Shown: in pieces, positions 9,506 through 18,822 of the stretch | How the letters are laid out: each line of letters starts with the position of its first letter | Numbering within the stretch: the first letter of the stretch is position 1 | NCBI GenBank assembly: GCA_026014725.1 | Contig: JAOZHV010000008.1 | Location: 97,194 to 161,193 of the forward strand | Length of the DNA stretch: 64,000 bases | Direction of reading: 5' to 3' | From: Candidatus Bathyarchaeota archaeon | Lineage (GTDB): Archaea; Thermoproteota; Bathyarchaeia; Bathyarchaeales; Bathycorpusculaceae | Notes under the pieces: model-generated | Database searches by the model: none | What the model was told of the DNA's origin: nothing | What the model saw: the letters and a program-made list of their open reading frames with translations, nothing else | Position numbers and translations under genes: made by a program

Positions 9506-10537
9506 TTATGGCGTGTCTGCTTTAGTGGCTGATGCATTCAAGCTTGAAGTATTACTTTTTCTACTGCTAGTGTTTGGTGTTGCTGTCGGCGTCGCTGTTG
9601 GTGCTGGAGTAGTTACTGCATTTATACGGTCGGTAACTGTTTGCGCACTTTCTTGCACCTTTGCAAGCTCATCAATTGTTTGGCTTACCAACTGGCTATC
9701 CAGGAACAGTTTTGCATTGACCAAACTAGTTTCTGCTTTGGTTATTGCAGCAGACGCCTCGGCTTGCGCAGTAACTGAGAGCTGGTTTGACACAGAATTC
9801 AATTCTTGTTTTAGACTTGAGAGGCTTTGCTCTGCGGTATCTATGTATGCAGCTACTCTTTCAAATTTAAAGGAAACAGCTAATGAATCAAAATATGCAG
9901 TTAGTTCATCAATTAACATTTTAGCTTGGTTGTTTTTATCTTCGGCTTGAGAGAGGTTTCCTTGGTCTAGGCTAGAGGTTGCAGCATCCAAGGTCGCTTT
10001 GATTGTGCTCGTTTTTTGCTTGATTGAAGTAACGTCGGTTCCGTGTGTTGCGGTTGAGTTTGCCATGTTTTCTAGTAACTGCAAGGTTTCGTAGTTGCGC
10101 TCAATCATGTTTCTTAAGTTGATGGTTCGTTGAGTGGTTATTTCCTGTTCTGTTTGAGTCACATTGGTTGTTCCGTAAATTATGGATAGGCTGTCTTTCA
10201 ATTTTTGAAGCGCCTGCACCGCTAAGTTACTAGCTTCTGAAAAGGCCCCTTCTCGAGTTTTCATTACTGATTGGTTAGCTAAAACTTGCGCTTCTTTAAG
10301 TGCTGTAATGCTTGATTGCGGGATTATAATGCCTCTTTCTCTTAGGTTTGCTATTGTTTGGGTAACGCTAGCGTTCGAGTTGTTGAATGTTGAGATGAGA
10401 AAGGCAGCTTTGTTTTTTAGTTCTTCCTCTGTTGGGTTGAGGGCTTGAATTTTAGGTAGAAGTAATCCTGCCGTAATCAGCGATAGAATGATTACTGCTG
10501 TAGTGATACTCTTGGCTTTTTTGTACTTTGGCTTCAA
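9506..10537 (-). CDS. Secreted coiled-coil protein
   Basis: A 343-residue protein with a basic N-terminus and hydrophobic signal or anchor (~12-32), then a long alpha-helical region rich in Ala, Gln, Ser and Thr with heptad-like spacing (~37-300). It ends in a Pro/Thr-rich tail with repeated TPTATP units and Ser/Asn. Several N-x-S/T sequons suit an exported archaeal glycoprotein. No enzymatic motif is seen. Together with the downstream membrane winged-helix gene it may form a surface-signalling unit; this is inference from adjacency. Confidence 0.65.
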   Translation of the reverse strand: MKPKYKKAKSITTAVIILSLITAGLLLPKIQALNPTEEELKNKAAFLISTFNNSNASVTQTIANLRERGIIIPQSSITALKEAQVLANQSVMKTREGAFSEASNLAVQALQKLKDSLSIIYGTTNVTQTEQEITTQRTINLRNMIERNYETLQLLENMANSTATHGTDVTSIKQKTSTIKATLDAATSSLDQGNLSQAEDKNNQAKMLIDELTAYFDSLAVSFKFERVAAYIDTAEQSLSSLKQELNSVSNQLSVTAQAEASAAITKAETSLVNAKLFLDSQLVSQTIDELAKVQESAQTVTDRINAVTTPAPTATPTATPNTSSRKSNTSSLNASATKADTP

Positions 10538-10629
10538 GGTGAACCTAACTATAGCTATAATGTATTATATATTTTAGGAAATCAGTGAAAATAAGTGAAA
10601 ACAAAAATTTAGACCTAAACGATATCTAA

Positions 10630-11223
10630 TCACCTATCATTTTTGCCAGCGCTAACTAATTCTTTGGCTGCTTTGAGGCACTTCTCAAAGCCCCCAAGAT
10701 AAGTGTACAATTGGTCAGCAGGTGTTTGTTCAACCACTAACTTTTTACTGCTTGCATGGATGCAGCCATCAATCATCAAATTATCCACTAATTCTACTTC
10801 TTCAATAAACATGCCTTGAGAATCTCTTAACCTGCCGTCACTGCTACGACTAACTTGTGCGTTGAGGGCTTTCATTGTGCGCTCAGTAAAAGGCACGGCG
10901 ACGTTGGTGTATGCAAACACTTTCTTTCCTAAAGCATGAGCAAACCCCATCTCATACGCTGTTCCAACATCAGCGCTTGGTCCCCGAAACGGAGTAATGT
11001 TAGCAATCACAATGTCACAACTCTTAATCAGGTTCTCATTTATGCCGCTAATGCATAAACCCACTTCTTTTGGACTTTTGCCCTTGGCGTCTACTTCGAT
11101 GTCTATGGGGAACACGCCTTCAAACCCGTATTTTCTGCATAGGGCTTTTTTGTTTTCACCGATTTCCTTTGCGTTGGTGAGGAAGACTTCGGGGCCAGCA
11201 AGGTAAACGCGTATCGACGGCAT
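10630..11223 (-). CDS. Nucleoside 2-deoxyribosyltransferase family protein
   Basis: The fold signature is clear: an N-terminal YLAGPEVF strand and loop, D-I-V-IANITPFRGPSADVGTAYEMGFAHALGKKVFAY (~72-113), with the nucleophile-type Glu in GTAYEMGFA. Family members exchange the base of deoxynucleosides or hydrolyse N-glycosidic bonds of deoxynucleoside monophosphates, in nucleotide salvage or pool cleaning. At 197 residues it is slightly longer than typical (~150-180). It is monocistronic. Exact substrate cannot be told. Confidence 0.85.
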   Translation of the reverse strand: MPSIRVYLAGPEVFLTNAKEIGENKKALCRKYGFEGVFPIDIEVDAKGKSPKEVGLCISGINENLIKSCDIVIANITPFRGPSADVGTAYEMGFAHALGKKVFAYTNVAVPFTERTMKALNAQVSRSSDGRLRDSQGMFIEEVELVDNLMIDGCIHASSKKLVVEQTPADQLYTYLGGFEKCLKAAKELVSAGKNDR

Positions 11224-11305
11224 AAATTATCTCAATAGAATAGCGATTGTCTTAAAGGCTATGGTGTGTTGTAGTTTAATAAACTTCATTATTGCCGTGC
11301 TTAAT

Positions 11306-12102
11306 TCAAATGGCGGATGGAGCATTTTTTTGTGCATTAGCCCAAACATTTTCAAAATGATCTAAAAAGCTTATCAGCAAACTCGGGTGATTTGTCCACA
11401 CCATCATGGGTGACTCAGAAAAAGATTTCGAAGGATAAAAACAAAAAAAGGCTTCTTTGCGGTCAAAGATCGCTGCGTTTAATTTAAGTTGATCGGCTGT
11501 CCACCTTACTTGGATGTTGGGGTGTTCCAATAACGATTTAATCTCTTCCGATAAGTTGATTTGCCCTTTAGGTTTTTCTAATACGAATTGAATCTTTACC
11601 CCTCTATCCAAGGCGTTTTTGACGTTCGGAAAAATTTCTTGTGTTATTTGAACCCATCGCTGGAGCGCAGAGCAGCAGTAAACGCAATTTTGCACGTTAT
11701 CATGAATTATCCTGTGTCTTTTTAAGAGTGTTTCTTTTCCCTCGACAAAACTAATCTTAAACTCCTCTTCATCTGCTGATTTTTCTTTTGCAATATTTAC
11801 TTTTAGTAAAAAGTCTTTAGTTTTTTGCAACATTTTGGCATATTCATTTGCTTTTTGATTTAGCATTATGGATAGTCCATCTTGGATTGGAACGGCTTCA
11901 TACTCTTGTGGTAGGGCAATTATTCTTTCACAAATACCTTTTTCCTGTAGTTCACCCAGCGTCCTATACGTTGCTTGCCTAGGCACTTTTGCATAATTTG
12001 AGAGTGTTCTTGCATCTGTTCTGCCTAATTTTAAGAGGGCTAGATAGAGTTTTGCTTGGGTTGCGGTGAATCCTACCTGTAAGAGGAACTCGATTTCGTC
12101 AT
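11306..12102 (-). CDS. TrmB-family transcriptional regulator (start unresolved)
   Basis: The N-terminal winged helix is unmistakable: LLQVGFTATQAKLYLALL then GRTDARTLSNYAKVPRQATY, followed by a coiled linker and a C-terminal TrmB-like sensor domain. The only in-frame canonical start (GTG at 11986) would delete most of the helix-turn-helix, and the frame is open to a TAG at 12130. An ATG at 12102 in another frame would read into the domain if the GAAAT run were one A longer, giving MTKIEFLLQVGF. Either the sequence has an indel, the gene is damaged, or initiation is non-canonical. It is divergent from the beta-propeller gene and may control it. Confidence 0.72.
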
Positions 12103-12171
12103 CTTGACGGAGCAGTCCATATTCCTTCTAGGAAATTTGCTTTTAACTAACGTAACCGTGGATTTAACTTT

Positions 12172-12194
12172 TGTCACACCAACGTGTTGTGACA
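12172..12194. promoter_or_regulatory. Inverted repeat upstream of beta-propeller gene 1
   Basis: TGTCACA (12172-12178) and TGTGACA (12188-12194) form a perfect seven-base inverted repeat with a nine-base spacer. It sits just upstream of the TATA-like tttatta (12199-12205) before the gene at 12271 and next to the divergent TrmB-like gene. The geometry suits a dimeric winged-helix operator. Confidence 0.4.
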
Positions 12195-12270
12195 CGAATT
12201 TATTAGCAAATATGCTGGAGGAGTTGCAGAAGCAACAGTTTGCTTCTCAAAAACTACAGGAGATAGAAAA

Positions 12271-14814
12271 ATGAAAATACAAACAAAGAACAACACGGCT
12301 ATTGGAATCGCTTTAATTCTGATAATTGCTATGCTTTCATCATCTCTGATGATTATTCCAACAGTACAAGCATTAGAGTTAGAAATGAAACTACTGCTCA
12401 ACATTAACCCCAACCCCGTCGGAGTTGGTCAAACAGTATACGTTAACGCCTTCTTCACCCATACAATGCCAACATCTACTGGTTTCTATGGTGACCGACA
12501 TGAAAACATCACAATAGTAGTCGAGCGACCTAACGGAGTAAAGGACACCTATGGCCCATTCATGGCAGATTCCACTGGAGGAACATGGTGTTCATTTGTC
12601 CCAACTGAAGCTGGAAACTACACTGCACAAGCTTTCTACCCTGGACAAATCTTAACAGGCACTAACCCCCTTGCACCAACGCTTGCTCCCGGTTTTGATC
12701 CTTCGATGGGTGGCGCAGGTGGAAACCTTGAATTGATAGGTTCCCACGTGAAAGCTGCAACCAGCGAAAAAATAACGTTTGTTGTACAGGACGAACCGGT
12801 ACTGCCAAAATACGTGACTCCACCGCTTCCAACCGAATACTGGTCTCGCCCCATATACTCAACCAACTACAACTGGGCTCAGCTTGGCGGGAACTGGTTC
12901 GGAGAAACCAACGTTCAACTGTATTCGCAAGCACCAAACACTGGACATATTCTCTGGACAAAACCAACACATTTCGGAGGACAAGTAGGGGAACCAATTA
13001 AAGGTGACCAAGAAAGCCAATACATGTCAACATCTTTGCTTGTAACTTACTTCACCCCCTTAGTGCTCAACGGAATACTCTTTAACAACAAGTATGCGAG
13101 CTCAAACTCAAAAGTAATCGGATGGGAAGCTATTGACTTACGCACAGGAGAAACCCTCTGGTCCAGAACCGCAGGAGAAACAGGTGCAGAAACAATGACT
13201 AGAGTTCAAGCACTAAACTGGCACACAATACAGGAATACGGATGTACCGCATACATATGGAGTTCTTCAGGAAGCAGTCTAAGGTTATATGACGCAATGA
13301 CCGGCGTATACCTAGCTAACATCACAGGAGCCCAAAACCAACTCAACTTAGTAGATTACGACTGCACCGAGCAAGGAACCTTCCTAGGCTGGTATACTAC
13401 TTCCAACGCTACTGGCACCTATCTCAATCTCTGGAACTCAACACGGTGCATTGCTTACCCATATGGTCAGGGACCGTACTATATGCCACAGAACGTTTCT
13501 TATCAAAGCACTATTCGCCCATCAGGCAACATCGGCTTTGATAAAGGAATAATGTGGACAGTTCGTCTCGACACAGCCGCAGGTATACCGACAAGTATTG
13601 CTCTAAAAACTCTTGACGTAATCCTGTTACGTAGCGCTCCTACCGTTGCTCTAAGAATGTCTGCCGGTTATCAGGTTACAGCAGGTTATGACGCAAAAAC
13701 AGGAGAGAAACTTTGGGGACCACTAAATCAATCAATACCTATGGATGAAGACATAAACGTTGTATGTAGCGGTGATGGTGTCTACGTGTTAACAAGCAAG
13801 ACATCGCATCAAGCATGGGGCTACTCTCTGAAGACAGGGCAGAAACTATGGGGACCAGTACAACTTAAAGGAAACGCTTTCAGTCACCTTTCAAATACTG
13901 GGGCATGCGCTTACGGCATGGCTTATATTTCTGACTTCGGCGGCTACGTGAATGCTATTGATCTCCAAACAGGAAAACTCAACTGGACATTCACCCGCGG
14001 GAGCTCAGGATACGACACTCCATTCGGCATCTATCCACTATGGTACTTCAGCGTCGGATCTATCGGTGACGGAAAGATATTCCTCTCAGAAGGGCACGTC
14101 TACGACCCACCGCTATTCCCAGCTGGTCAACAGCTTGCAATAAACGCAACTACTGGCGAATTGGTCTGGAGCATAATGGCATGCACAATTAAATCTACTG
14201 AAGCAATCGCAGACGGCATGATAACAACGTGGAACAGCTATGACAACCAGATATACGTTTTCAGCAAGGGTCAAACTGCCACAACAGTGTCAATACAAGA
14301 TGACGTAGTCGCATATGGCGATCGCGTACTCATAAAAGGCACTGTAATGGACGAATCTCCAGGCACAAAGAACGCTGATCGTGTAGCTCGTTTTCCACAC
14401 GGTGTTCCAGCAATCGCTGACGAGTTCATGTCTCCATGGATGGAGTACGTGTACATGCAGCAGACGAAACCAACCAACGCGACTGGTGTCCCCGTTACCC
14501 TTAGTGCCATTGATTCTAACGGTAACTACAGAGAAATCGGAACGACGACAACTGACATCAACGGCAACTTTAACTACGTTTGGGATCCTGACATTGAAGG
14601 CTTATACACAGTAACTGCTACATTCGGCGGTTCAGAATCTTACTGGCCATCCAACGCTCAAACAGCTTTCGTAGTAACTGCACCTGAGCCCACTGCATCA
14701 CCTTACCCAGAGATTGCCTTGCCACCAACTGAAATGTATTTCATCGGAAGCACAATCGCAATCATCATTGCAATTGCCATAGTCGGTTTACTGATACTGA
14801 GAAAAAAACAGTAA
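12271..14814 (+). CDS. Secreted PQQ-like beta-propeller protein with C-terminal membrane anchor (paralogue 1)
   Basis: An 847-residue exported protein. Layout: signal peptide (~10-36), N-terminal Ig-like domain opening with NPNPVGVGQ, a long PQQ/WD-type propeller with repeated units such as IDLRTGETLW, YDAKTGEKLWG and IDLQTGKLNW, a C-terminal Ig-like domain (TATFGGSESYWPS), a Pro/Thr linker and a TM helix ending in basic LRKKQ. It is likely anchored on the outer cell surface. Without a dehydrogenase signature the propeller is probably structural or binding rather than a PQQ enzyme. It is a close paralogue of the gene at 16222, and both are followed by the same RNA-like element. Confidence 0.85.
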   Translation: MKIQTKNNTAIGIALILIIAMLSSSLMIIPTVQALELEMKLLLNINPNPVGVGQTVYVNAFFTHTMPTSTGFYGDRHENITIVVERPNGVKDTYGPFMADSTGGTWCSFVPTEAGNYTAQAFYPGQILTGTNPLAPTLAPGFDPSMGGAGGNLELIGSHVKAATSEKITFVVQDEPVLPKYVTPPLPTEYWSRPIYSTNYNWAQLGGNWFGETNVQLYSQAPNTGHILWTKPTHFGGQVGEPIKGDQESQYMSTSLLVTYFTPLVLNGILFNNKYASSNSKVIGWEAIDLRTGETLWSRTAGETGAETMTRVQALNWHTIQEYGCTAYIWSSSGSSLRLYDAMTGVYLANITGAQNQLNLVDYDCTEQGTFLGWYTTSNATGTYLNLWNSTRCIAYPYGQGPYYMPQNVSYQSTIRPSGNIGFDKGIMWTVRLDTAAGIPTSIALKTLDVILLRSAPTVALRMSAGYQVTAGYDAKTGEKLWGPLNQSIPMDEDINVVCSGDGVYVLTSKTSHQAWGYSLKTGQKLWGPVQLKGNAFSHLSNTGACAYGMAYISDFGGYVNAIDLQTGKLNWTFTRGSSGYDTPFGIYPLWYFSVGSIGDGKIFLSEGHVYDPPLFPAGQQLAINATTGELVWSIMACTIKSTEAIADGMITTWNSYDNQIYVFSKGQTATTVSIQDDVVAYGDRVLIKGTVMDESPGTKNADRVARFPHGVPAIADEFMSPWMEYVYMQQTKPTNATGVPVTLSAIDSNGNYREIGTTTTDINGNFNYVWDPDIEGLYTVTATFGGSESYWPSNAQTAFVVTAPEPTASPYPEIALPPTEMYFIGSTIAIIIAIAIVGLLILRKKQ

Positions 14815-14833
14815 AATAAACATCAAAAAACCA

Positions 14834-14990
14834 CCTTTCCCCTTTTTTAGTCCTAAAATGCAAAGGAGAAATGTTGGGGCTGAATAGGCTCTGGTTAATG
14901 TTTCCACGGCTTGATTGCCCAATATGTCGTGGCTGTAACATTTTATTCTCCTTAAATTTGGTCCAGAGCCTCAGCAAACTACAAATGCGC
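14834..14990 (+). ncRNA. Pseudoknotted structured element, copy A
   Basis: After the conserved tract ctttccccttttttagt, complementary segments form P1 (14863-14870 with 14946-14953), P3 (14897-14902 with 14937-14942 and CCACG 14904-14908 with CGTGG 14928-14932), and P2 GGCTCTGG (14887-14894) with CCAGAGCC (14963-14970). P2 crosses P1, so the fold is a pseudoknot. Copy B at 18823 keeps every stem with different bases. The intervening GGGGCT-AAT and the P3-loop TGCCCA are conserved. Strand is assigned from the upstream gene only. It could be an independent ncRNA, a structured 3' UTR or a termination or processing element. Confidence 0.55.
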
Positions 14991-15064
14991 TACTACTTAT
15001 TTTCCCTTCCAATTATATTAACATTTAACTAACCATAAAACCAAAGACAGAACCTGCAAATACA

Positions 15065-15101
15065 AACCCTTGCGAGCACGGAGCCCGCTGACTGTCTTGT
15101 C
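15065..15101 (-). pseudogene. tRNA-Ser fragment (variable arm, 3' anticodon half, intron start)
   Basis: About 30 of 37 bases match the intact tRNA-Ser at 21675-21801, from the edge of the T-arm through the variable arm, the 3' anticodon stem and into the intron; most differences are transitions. T-loop, acceptor and 5' half are missing. It lies in the same orientation as the intact tRNA, 6.6 kb away, as an old attachment-site remnant would. Confidence 0.55.
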
Positions 15102-15116
15102 CTTGGTTTTAGGAAG

Positions 15117-15413
15117 CTATGTTGACAGTCTAAGGCGGGGGAATTTGAGTTGCCCTACATGCTTAATTATCCACTTCACAAGCTCATCGTATGCTTCCGA
15201 CCCTGCCTCAGTTAAAACTACTGAACCGTTTTCGTCAAGTATAACAAAGCCTTTTTTTGACATCCAATCCAAATATTTAACCAACTTATCATATGATAGT
15301 TCAGTAGAAAGAGCCAGCGCAGTTTTGTTTACTTTATTCTTTTTCTTCAATGACTGGATAATTCGAGCAACGACATAGAGGTCAGGTTTAGAGCTCAGCG
15401 CTCCTGAGTTCAT
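15117..15413 (-). CDS. Small winged-helix DNA-binding protein
   Basis: A 98-residue stand-alone winged helix: VARIIQSLKKKNKVNKTALALSTEL supplies the first helices, YDKLVKYLDWMSKKGFV the recognition helix region, and LDENGSVVLTEAGSEAYDEL the wing and last helix. It matches small archaeal wHTH proteins (HTH_45-like). Its start overlaps the end of the upstream membrane-protein gene by 26 bases, so the two are probably co-transcribed and the pair may act as sensor and regulator. Confidence 0.75.
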   Translation of the reverse strand: MNSGALSSKPDLYVVARIIQSLKKKNKVNKTALALSTELSYDKLVKYLDWMSKKGFVILDENGSVVLTEAGSEAYDELVKWIIKHVGQLKFPRLRLST

Positions 15414-16068
15414 GGCTCAACCTCCGAAGCTCCCACTGGAGTTTCTCTATTGCTCGAATTTCATTAAACCGTTTTGAAAGGTCATACTTCAAAAAGATGA
15501 TAAGAGCTAGAAAAGAAAAGTGAAATGATGCGTAGCCAAGTGCACCTATTCGATGAAGAACTATGGAGGTTATGAGATTTAACACAAAACCTATTATAAA
15601 GAAGAATATGAACCCATAAGCAGCTCCCTTAACAAGACTGTACATGGCATAACCCAATCTACCCGAAGAAACTACATCGAAAGACGTATTCCAATCGATC
15701 TCTGATAAAAGTTTTAGTGCTGAAGGAAATCCCTTAGAAAGCTCCTCTTTCCACTCGCCAGTCTTTACCTCATTTATCTTTCTCTTAATAAAAAGAATAC
15801 CTACTACAACTCCTACTGATGGAATAAGTACTATAGGAAAATTCAGGAAGAACCGCTCAAATTCATTAAACGCGCTTAGTAGTCCAAAGAACGAAATTAA
15901 GAGGTTGACCACCATGCAAATCACGATAGAGCCGATAACGATTATAGTAAATCTTTTGAGGTGCCTGTCGAGTACATTGTATTTCTTGATTTCGTCGAGT
16001 GTTTCCATTAGTTCGGCTACTTTCTTAACAACGTTTTCTTCTGTCATTGAACTGCTTTTTTCAGACAT
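15388..16068 (-). CDS. Hypothetical multi-pass membrane protein
   Basis: No family recognised. After a charged N-terminus with a coiled stretch (MTEENVVKKVAELMETLDEI) come about four hydrophobic segments, near residues 40-65, 70-95, 150-180 and 185-215, and a charged helical C-terminus. A longer frame starts at 16143, but a TATA-like tttatatt lies inside those first codons (about 16133-16140). That places the transcript start downstream and favours Met at 16068. It overlaps the downstream small wHTH gene. Confidence 0.6.
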   Translation of the reverse strand: MSEKSSSMTEENVVKKVAELMETLDEIKKYNVLDRHLKRFTIIVIGSIVICMVVNLLISFFGLLSAFNEFERFFLNFPIVLIPSVGVVVGILFIKRKINEVKTGEWKEELSKGFPSALKLLSEIDWNTSFDVVSSGRLGYAMYSLVKGAAYGFIFFFIIGFVLNLITSIVLHRIGALGYASFHFSFLALIIFLKYDLSKRFNEIRAIEKLQWELRRLSHELRSAEL

Positions 16069-16221
16069 AATATCCAGATGTACCCCCTCAGCGAACTCTG
16101 CCCCGCAGGCTGATAAAGTAACTTTACGATGAATATAAAACATACTCTCTCGCAGAGAGTCAGTCTAATTAATTCATTTTCTCAACAAGGCATTATAAAA
16201 AATAAAGAAAAGTGAACTAAA

Positions 16222-18801
16222 ATGAAAATCAAAACTAATCTGAAAACAAAAGCCTCTATAGCCTTGATTCTTATGTTGACTATTGCTATCCCACTTTTTT
16301 CTATACCGACAACTAATGGTCAAACATCTGCTGGGAAGACAACTACTCATCCCATGCTCACTGTTAACCCCAACCCTGTAGGCGTCGGTCAACCCGTGAA
16401 TATTGTGATGTGGGTTGGCATGCTCTTGCCATCAGCATCCGTGACCAACGACATACGCTTCCACGATTACACTCTTACTATCACTAAGCCTGACGGAAAA
16501 ACAGAAACAATGAAATGGGCTATCGTTCAAGACACGACATCAACACAATACACAAAGTACACGCCTGATCAAGTTGGCACATACACTTTAAACTTCAGCT
16601 ATCCCGATCAAGTTTACACTTGGAATGCCACAGCCGCAATGAGAACATGGACAAACCATGTTTTTCTCGGAGCAAGCAAAACAGTCACCCTTACAGTACA
16701 GGAAGAACAACTACCTGAGCCAATAAGCAGTTACCCACTTCCAACAGAATACTGGACGCGCCCAATAGAAGGACAGAACACTGACTGGTGGGCTATTTCG
16801 TCACACTGGCTTGGCTGTGACCACCCCTTACATTATAATCTAGTAGCGGCAGACGCGATGTACCAGCCAGACGGCACAGCTCCTAACAGCCCCCATGTAA
16901 TGTGGACTAAACGTATTGATGAAGGAGGCGTTGTCGGTGGCAGCTTTGCTGGCATCGAAGGAGAAATGTACTACAGCGGTTCAGCATACCAACCAAGATT
17001 TTACAATCCAATAATAATGAATGGTTTGCTCTTCTACGCGGTCCCATCCCAGAATTCTATGTCAGGAGGCGGATACATGTGCGTTGATTTACACACTGGC
17101 GAAAAAATATGGTTCAACGAAAAAATAGGCGTTGACACGAGTTGGCCTATTCCATCCTTTGGATACCTTTATTCTGCACACACCGAGAACCAACATGGCG
17201 CAATCCCCAATGGCGTCTTGTTCTCAAGCAACTTTGCCGTAGCATATGAACCATGGACAGGACAACGTCTATTCAACGTAACTAATGTACCTTCAGGCAT
17301 GGCTGCAGTTGGACCACAAGGCGAGATACTACGCTACCAGATAAATATTGCAAGCAGATGGCTGGCTCAATGGAACTCTTCTCGGCTATGGTCCACCGCT
17401 TCAAGTGGCTGGGTACCTGACTGGAACACAACAAACGGCTGGGTAAACGCGAGCACAAGTGCACGTTATGACTGGAACGTATCCATACCAACAACTATAC
17501 CCACAAACACCTCTCCATTTAAAGCAATTTGTGACGATATACTGCTTGGCTCTACCTCGTTTTCAGGATCTTCAGGCATCGGGACTCCAAACCCATATAC
17601 CATGTGGGCTATCAGTCTGAAGCCAGAATCACGAGGACAACTGATGTGGCTAAAACAGTACGATGCGCCGCCAGACAATGTTACCCGAATGTTACGCGCA
17701 GTAGATCCAGTAAATCGCGTTATCATTATGTTAGACAAAGAAACTTTCCAATATTTAGGCTACAGCATGGACACTGGAAATTATATGTGGACAACAGCAG
17801 TACCTGCTGGCATTTCTGACTTTGCATACTTTGACTCAACTCATGGCTCAGTATTCTGCACAGTTGACCACGGTGTTCTCTATAATAGCGGTTTTGGAGG
17901 AGTACTATACGCCTACGACACAAAAGACGGTAAACTACTATGGACTTACGGTAATGGCGGCGAAGGCAACAGTACTTTCAGTGGTTTTCAAACGCCTTGG
18001 GGAAACTATCCACAATTCATATCAAACACTGCTGACGGCAAAGTCTTTTTGTTTAGTGGCGAACACTCTCCTAACACTCCTCTATACAAAGGCTTACGGG
18101 TAAGGGCGGTTAACGCTACCACAGGCGAAGAAATATGGACTCTACTCGGCTCAATGGGCTATCCTCCGCGTCAATGGTATCCTGTTGCAGACGGCTTTAT
18201 TGCATACCATAACATGTACGATGGGCAGATATACTGCATTGGCAAAGGTCCCAGTGCCGTCACCGTGGACGTACCCATGACCGCAGCCGCACTTGGTCAA
18301 AGCGTTGTAATCAGAGGCACCGTTACAGACATCGCCGCAGGCACCAAACAAACGCAACAAGCCGCACGATTCCCCAACGGTGTCCCAGCAGTTTCCGATG
18401 AAAGCCAAGGCGAATGGATGGAATACGTTTACATGCAAAAGCCACGCCCGACTAACGTCACAGGAGTTCCCATTGTCATAAGCGTCCTCGATGCTAACAA
18501 TAATTATAGGGAAATCGGCACAGTCACAAGCGACGCAGACGGCTTCTATAGTTTGAGCTGGAAACCAGACATCGAAGGCAAATACACAGTCTACGCTTCA
18601 TTCGGCGGTAGCGAATCCTACTGGCCATCACATGCAGTAACAGCATTCACAGTTGACCCAGCACCACCAACACCAGCACCAACGCAACCAGTCCAGACCT
18701 CAATGGCTGACATATACCTGGTCCCAGGCATAGCGGCAATTATTGTTGCAATCGCAATAGTGGGCGCAATGATAATGCTCATGCTCAGAAAGCGACCATA
18801 A
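16222..18801 (+). CDS. Secreted PQQ-like beta-propeller protein with C-terminal membrane anchor (paralogue 2)
   Basis: An 859-residue paralogue of the protein at 12271, with the same plan: signal peptide (~10-34), N-terminal Ig-like domain with NPNPVGVGQPVN, propeller units (VDLHTGEKIWF, YDTKDGKLLWTYG, NATTGEEIWTL), a C-terminal Ig-like domain ending YASFGGSESYWPS, a Pro/Thr linker and a TM helix (~830-855) followed by LRKRP. A TATA-like attataaaaa lies about 30 bases upstream. It is probably a cell-surface protein. The last ~170 residues align closely with paralogue 1, indicating tandem duplication followed by divergence of the propeller. Confidence 0.85.
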   Translation: MKIKTNLKTKASIALILMLTIAIPLFSIPTTNGQTSAGKTTTHPMLTVNPNPVGVGQPVNIVMWVGMLLPSASVTNDIRFHDYTLTITKPDGKTETMKWAIVQDTTSTQYTKYTPDQVGTYTLNFSYPDQVYTWNATAAMRTWTNHVFLGASKTVTLTVQEEQLPEPISSYPLPTEYWTRPIEGQNTDWWAISSHWLGCDHPLHYNLVAADAMYQPDGTAPNSPHVMWTKRIDEGGVVGGSFAGIEGEMYYSGSAYQPRFYNPIIMNGLLFYAVPSQNSMSGGGYMCVDLHTGEKIWFNEKIGVDTSWPIPSFGYLYSAHTENQHGAIPNGVLFSSNFAVAYEPWTGQRLFNVTNVPSGMAAVGPQGEILRYQINIASRWLAQWNSSRLWSTASSGWVPDWNTTNGWVNASTSARYDWNVSIPTTIPTNTSPFKAICDDILLGSTSFSGSSGIGTPNPYTMWAISLKPESRGQLMWLKQYDAPPDNVTRMLRAVDPVNRVIIMLDKETFQYLGYSMDTGNYMWTTAVPAGISDFAYFDSTHGSVFCTVDHGVLYNSGFGGVLYAYDTKDGKLLWTYGNGGEGNSTFSGFQTPWGNYPQFISNTADGKVFLFSGEHSPNTPLYKGLRVRAVNATTGEEIWTLLGSMGYPPRQWYPVADGFIAYHNMYDGQIYCIGKGPSAVTVDVPMTAAALGQSVVIRGTVTDIAAGTKQTQQAARFPNGVPAVSDESQGEWMEYVYMQKPRPTNVTGVPIVISVLDANNNYREIGTVTSDADGFYSLSWKPDIEGKYTVYASFGGSESYWPSHAVTAFTVDPAPPTPAPTQPVQTSMADIYLVPGIAAIIVAIAIVGAMIMLMLRKRP

Positions 18802-18822
18802 AAGAACCGATAAAACAACAAT

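Noticed and set aside
14863..14970. HDV-like ribozyme
   Set aside because: Strand order of P1, P2 and P3 is similar, but there is no P4, P3 is too long, and no catalytic cytosine context is recognisable. Kept as an unclassified pseudoknot.
12271..18801. PQQ-dependent alcohol dehydrogenases
   Set aside because: The propellers lack the vicinal Cys pair and metal-binding acids that I would expect, and have Ig-like domains and a membrane anchor typical of surface proteins.
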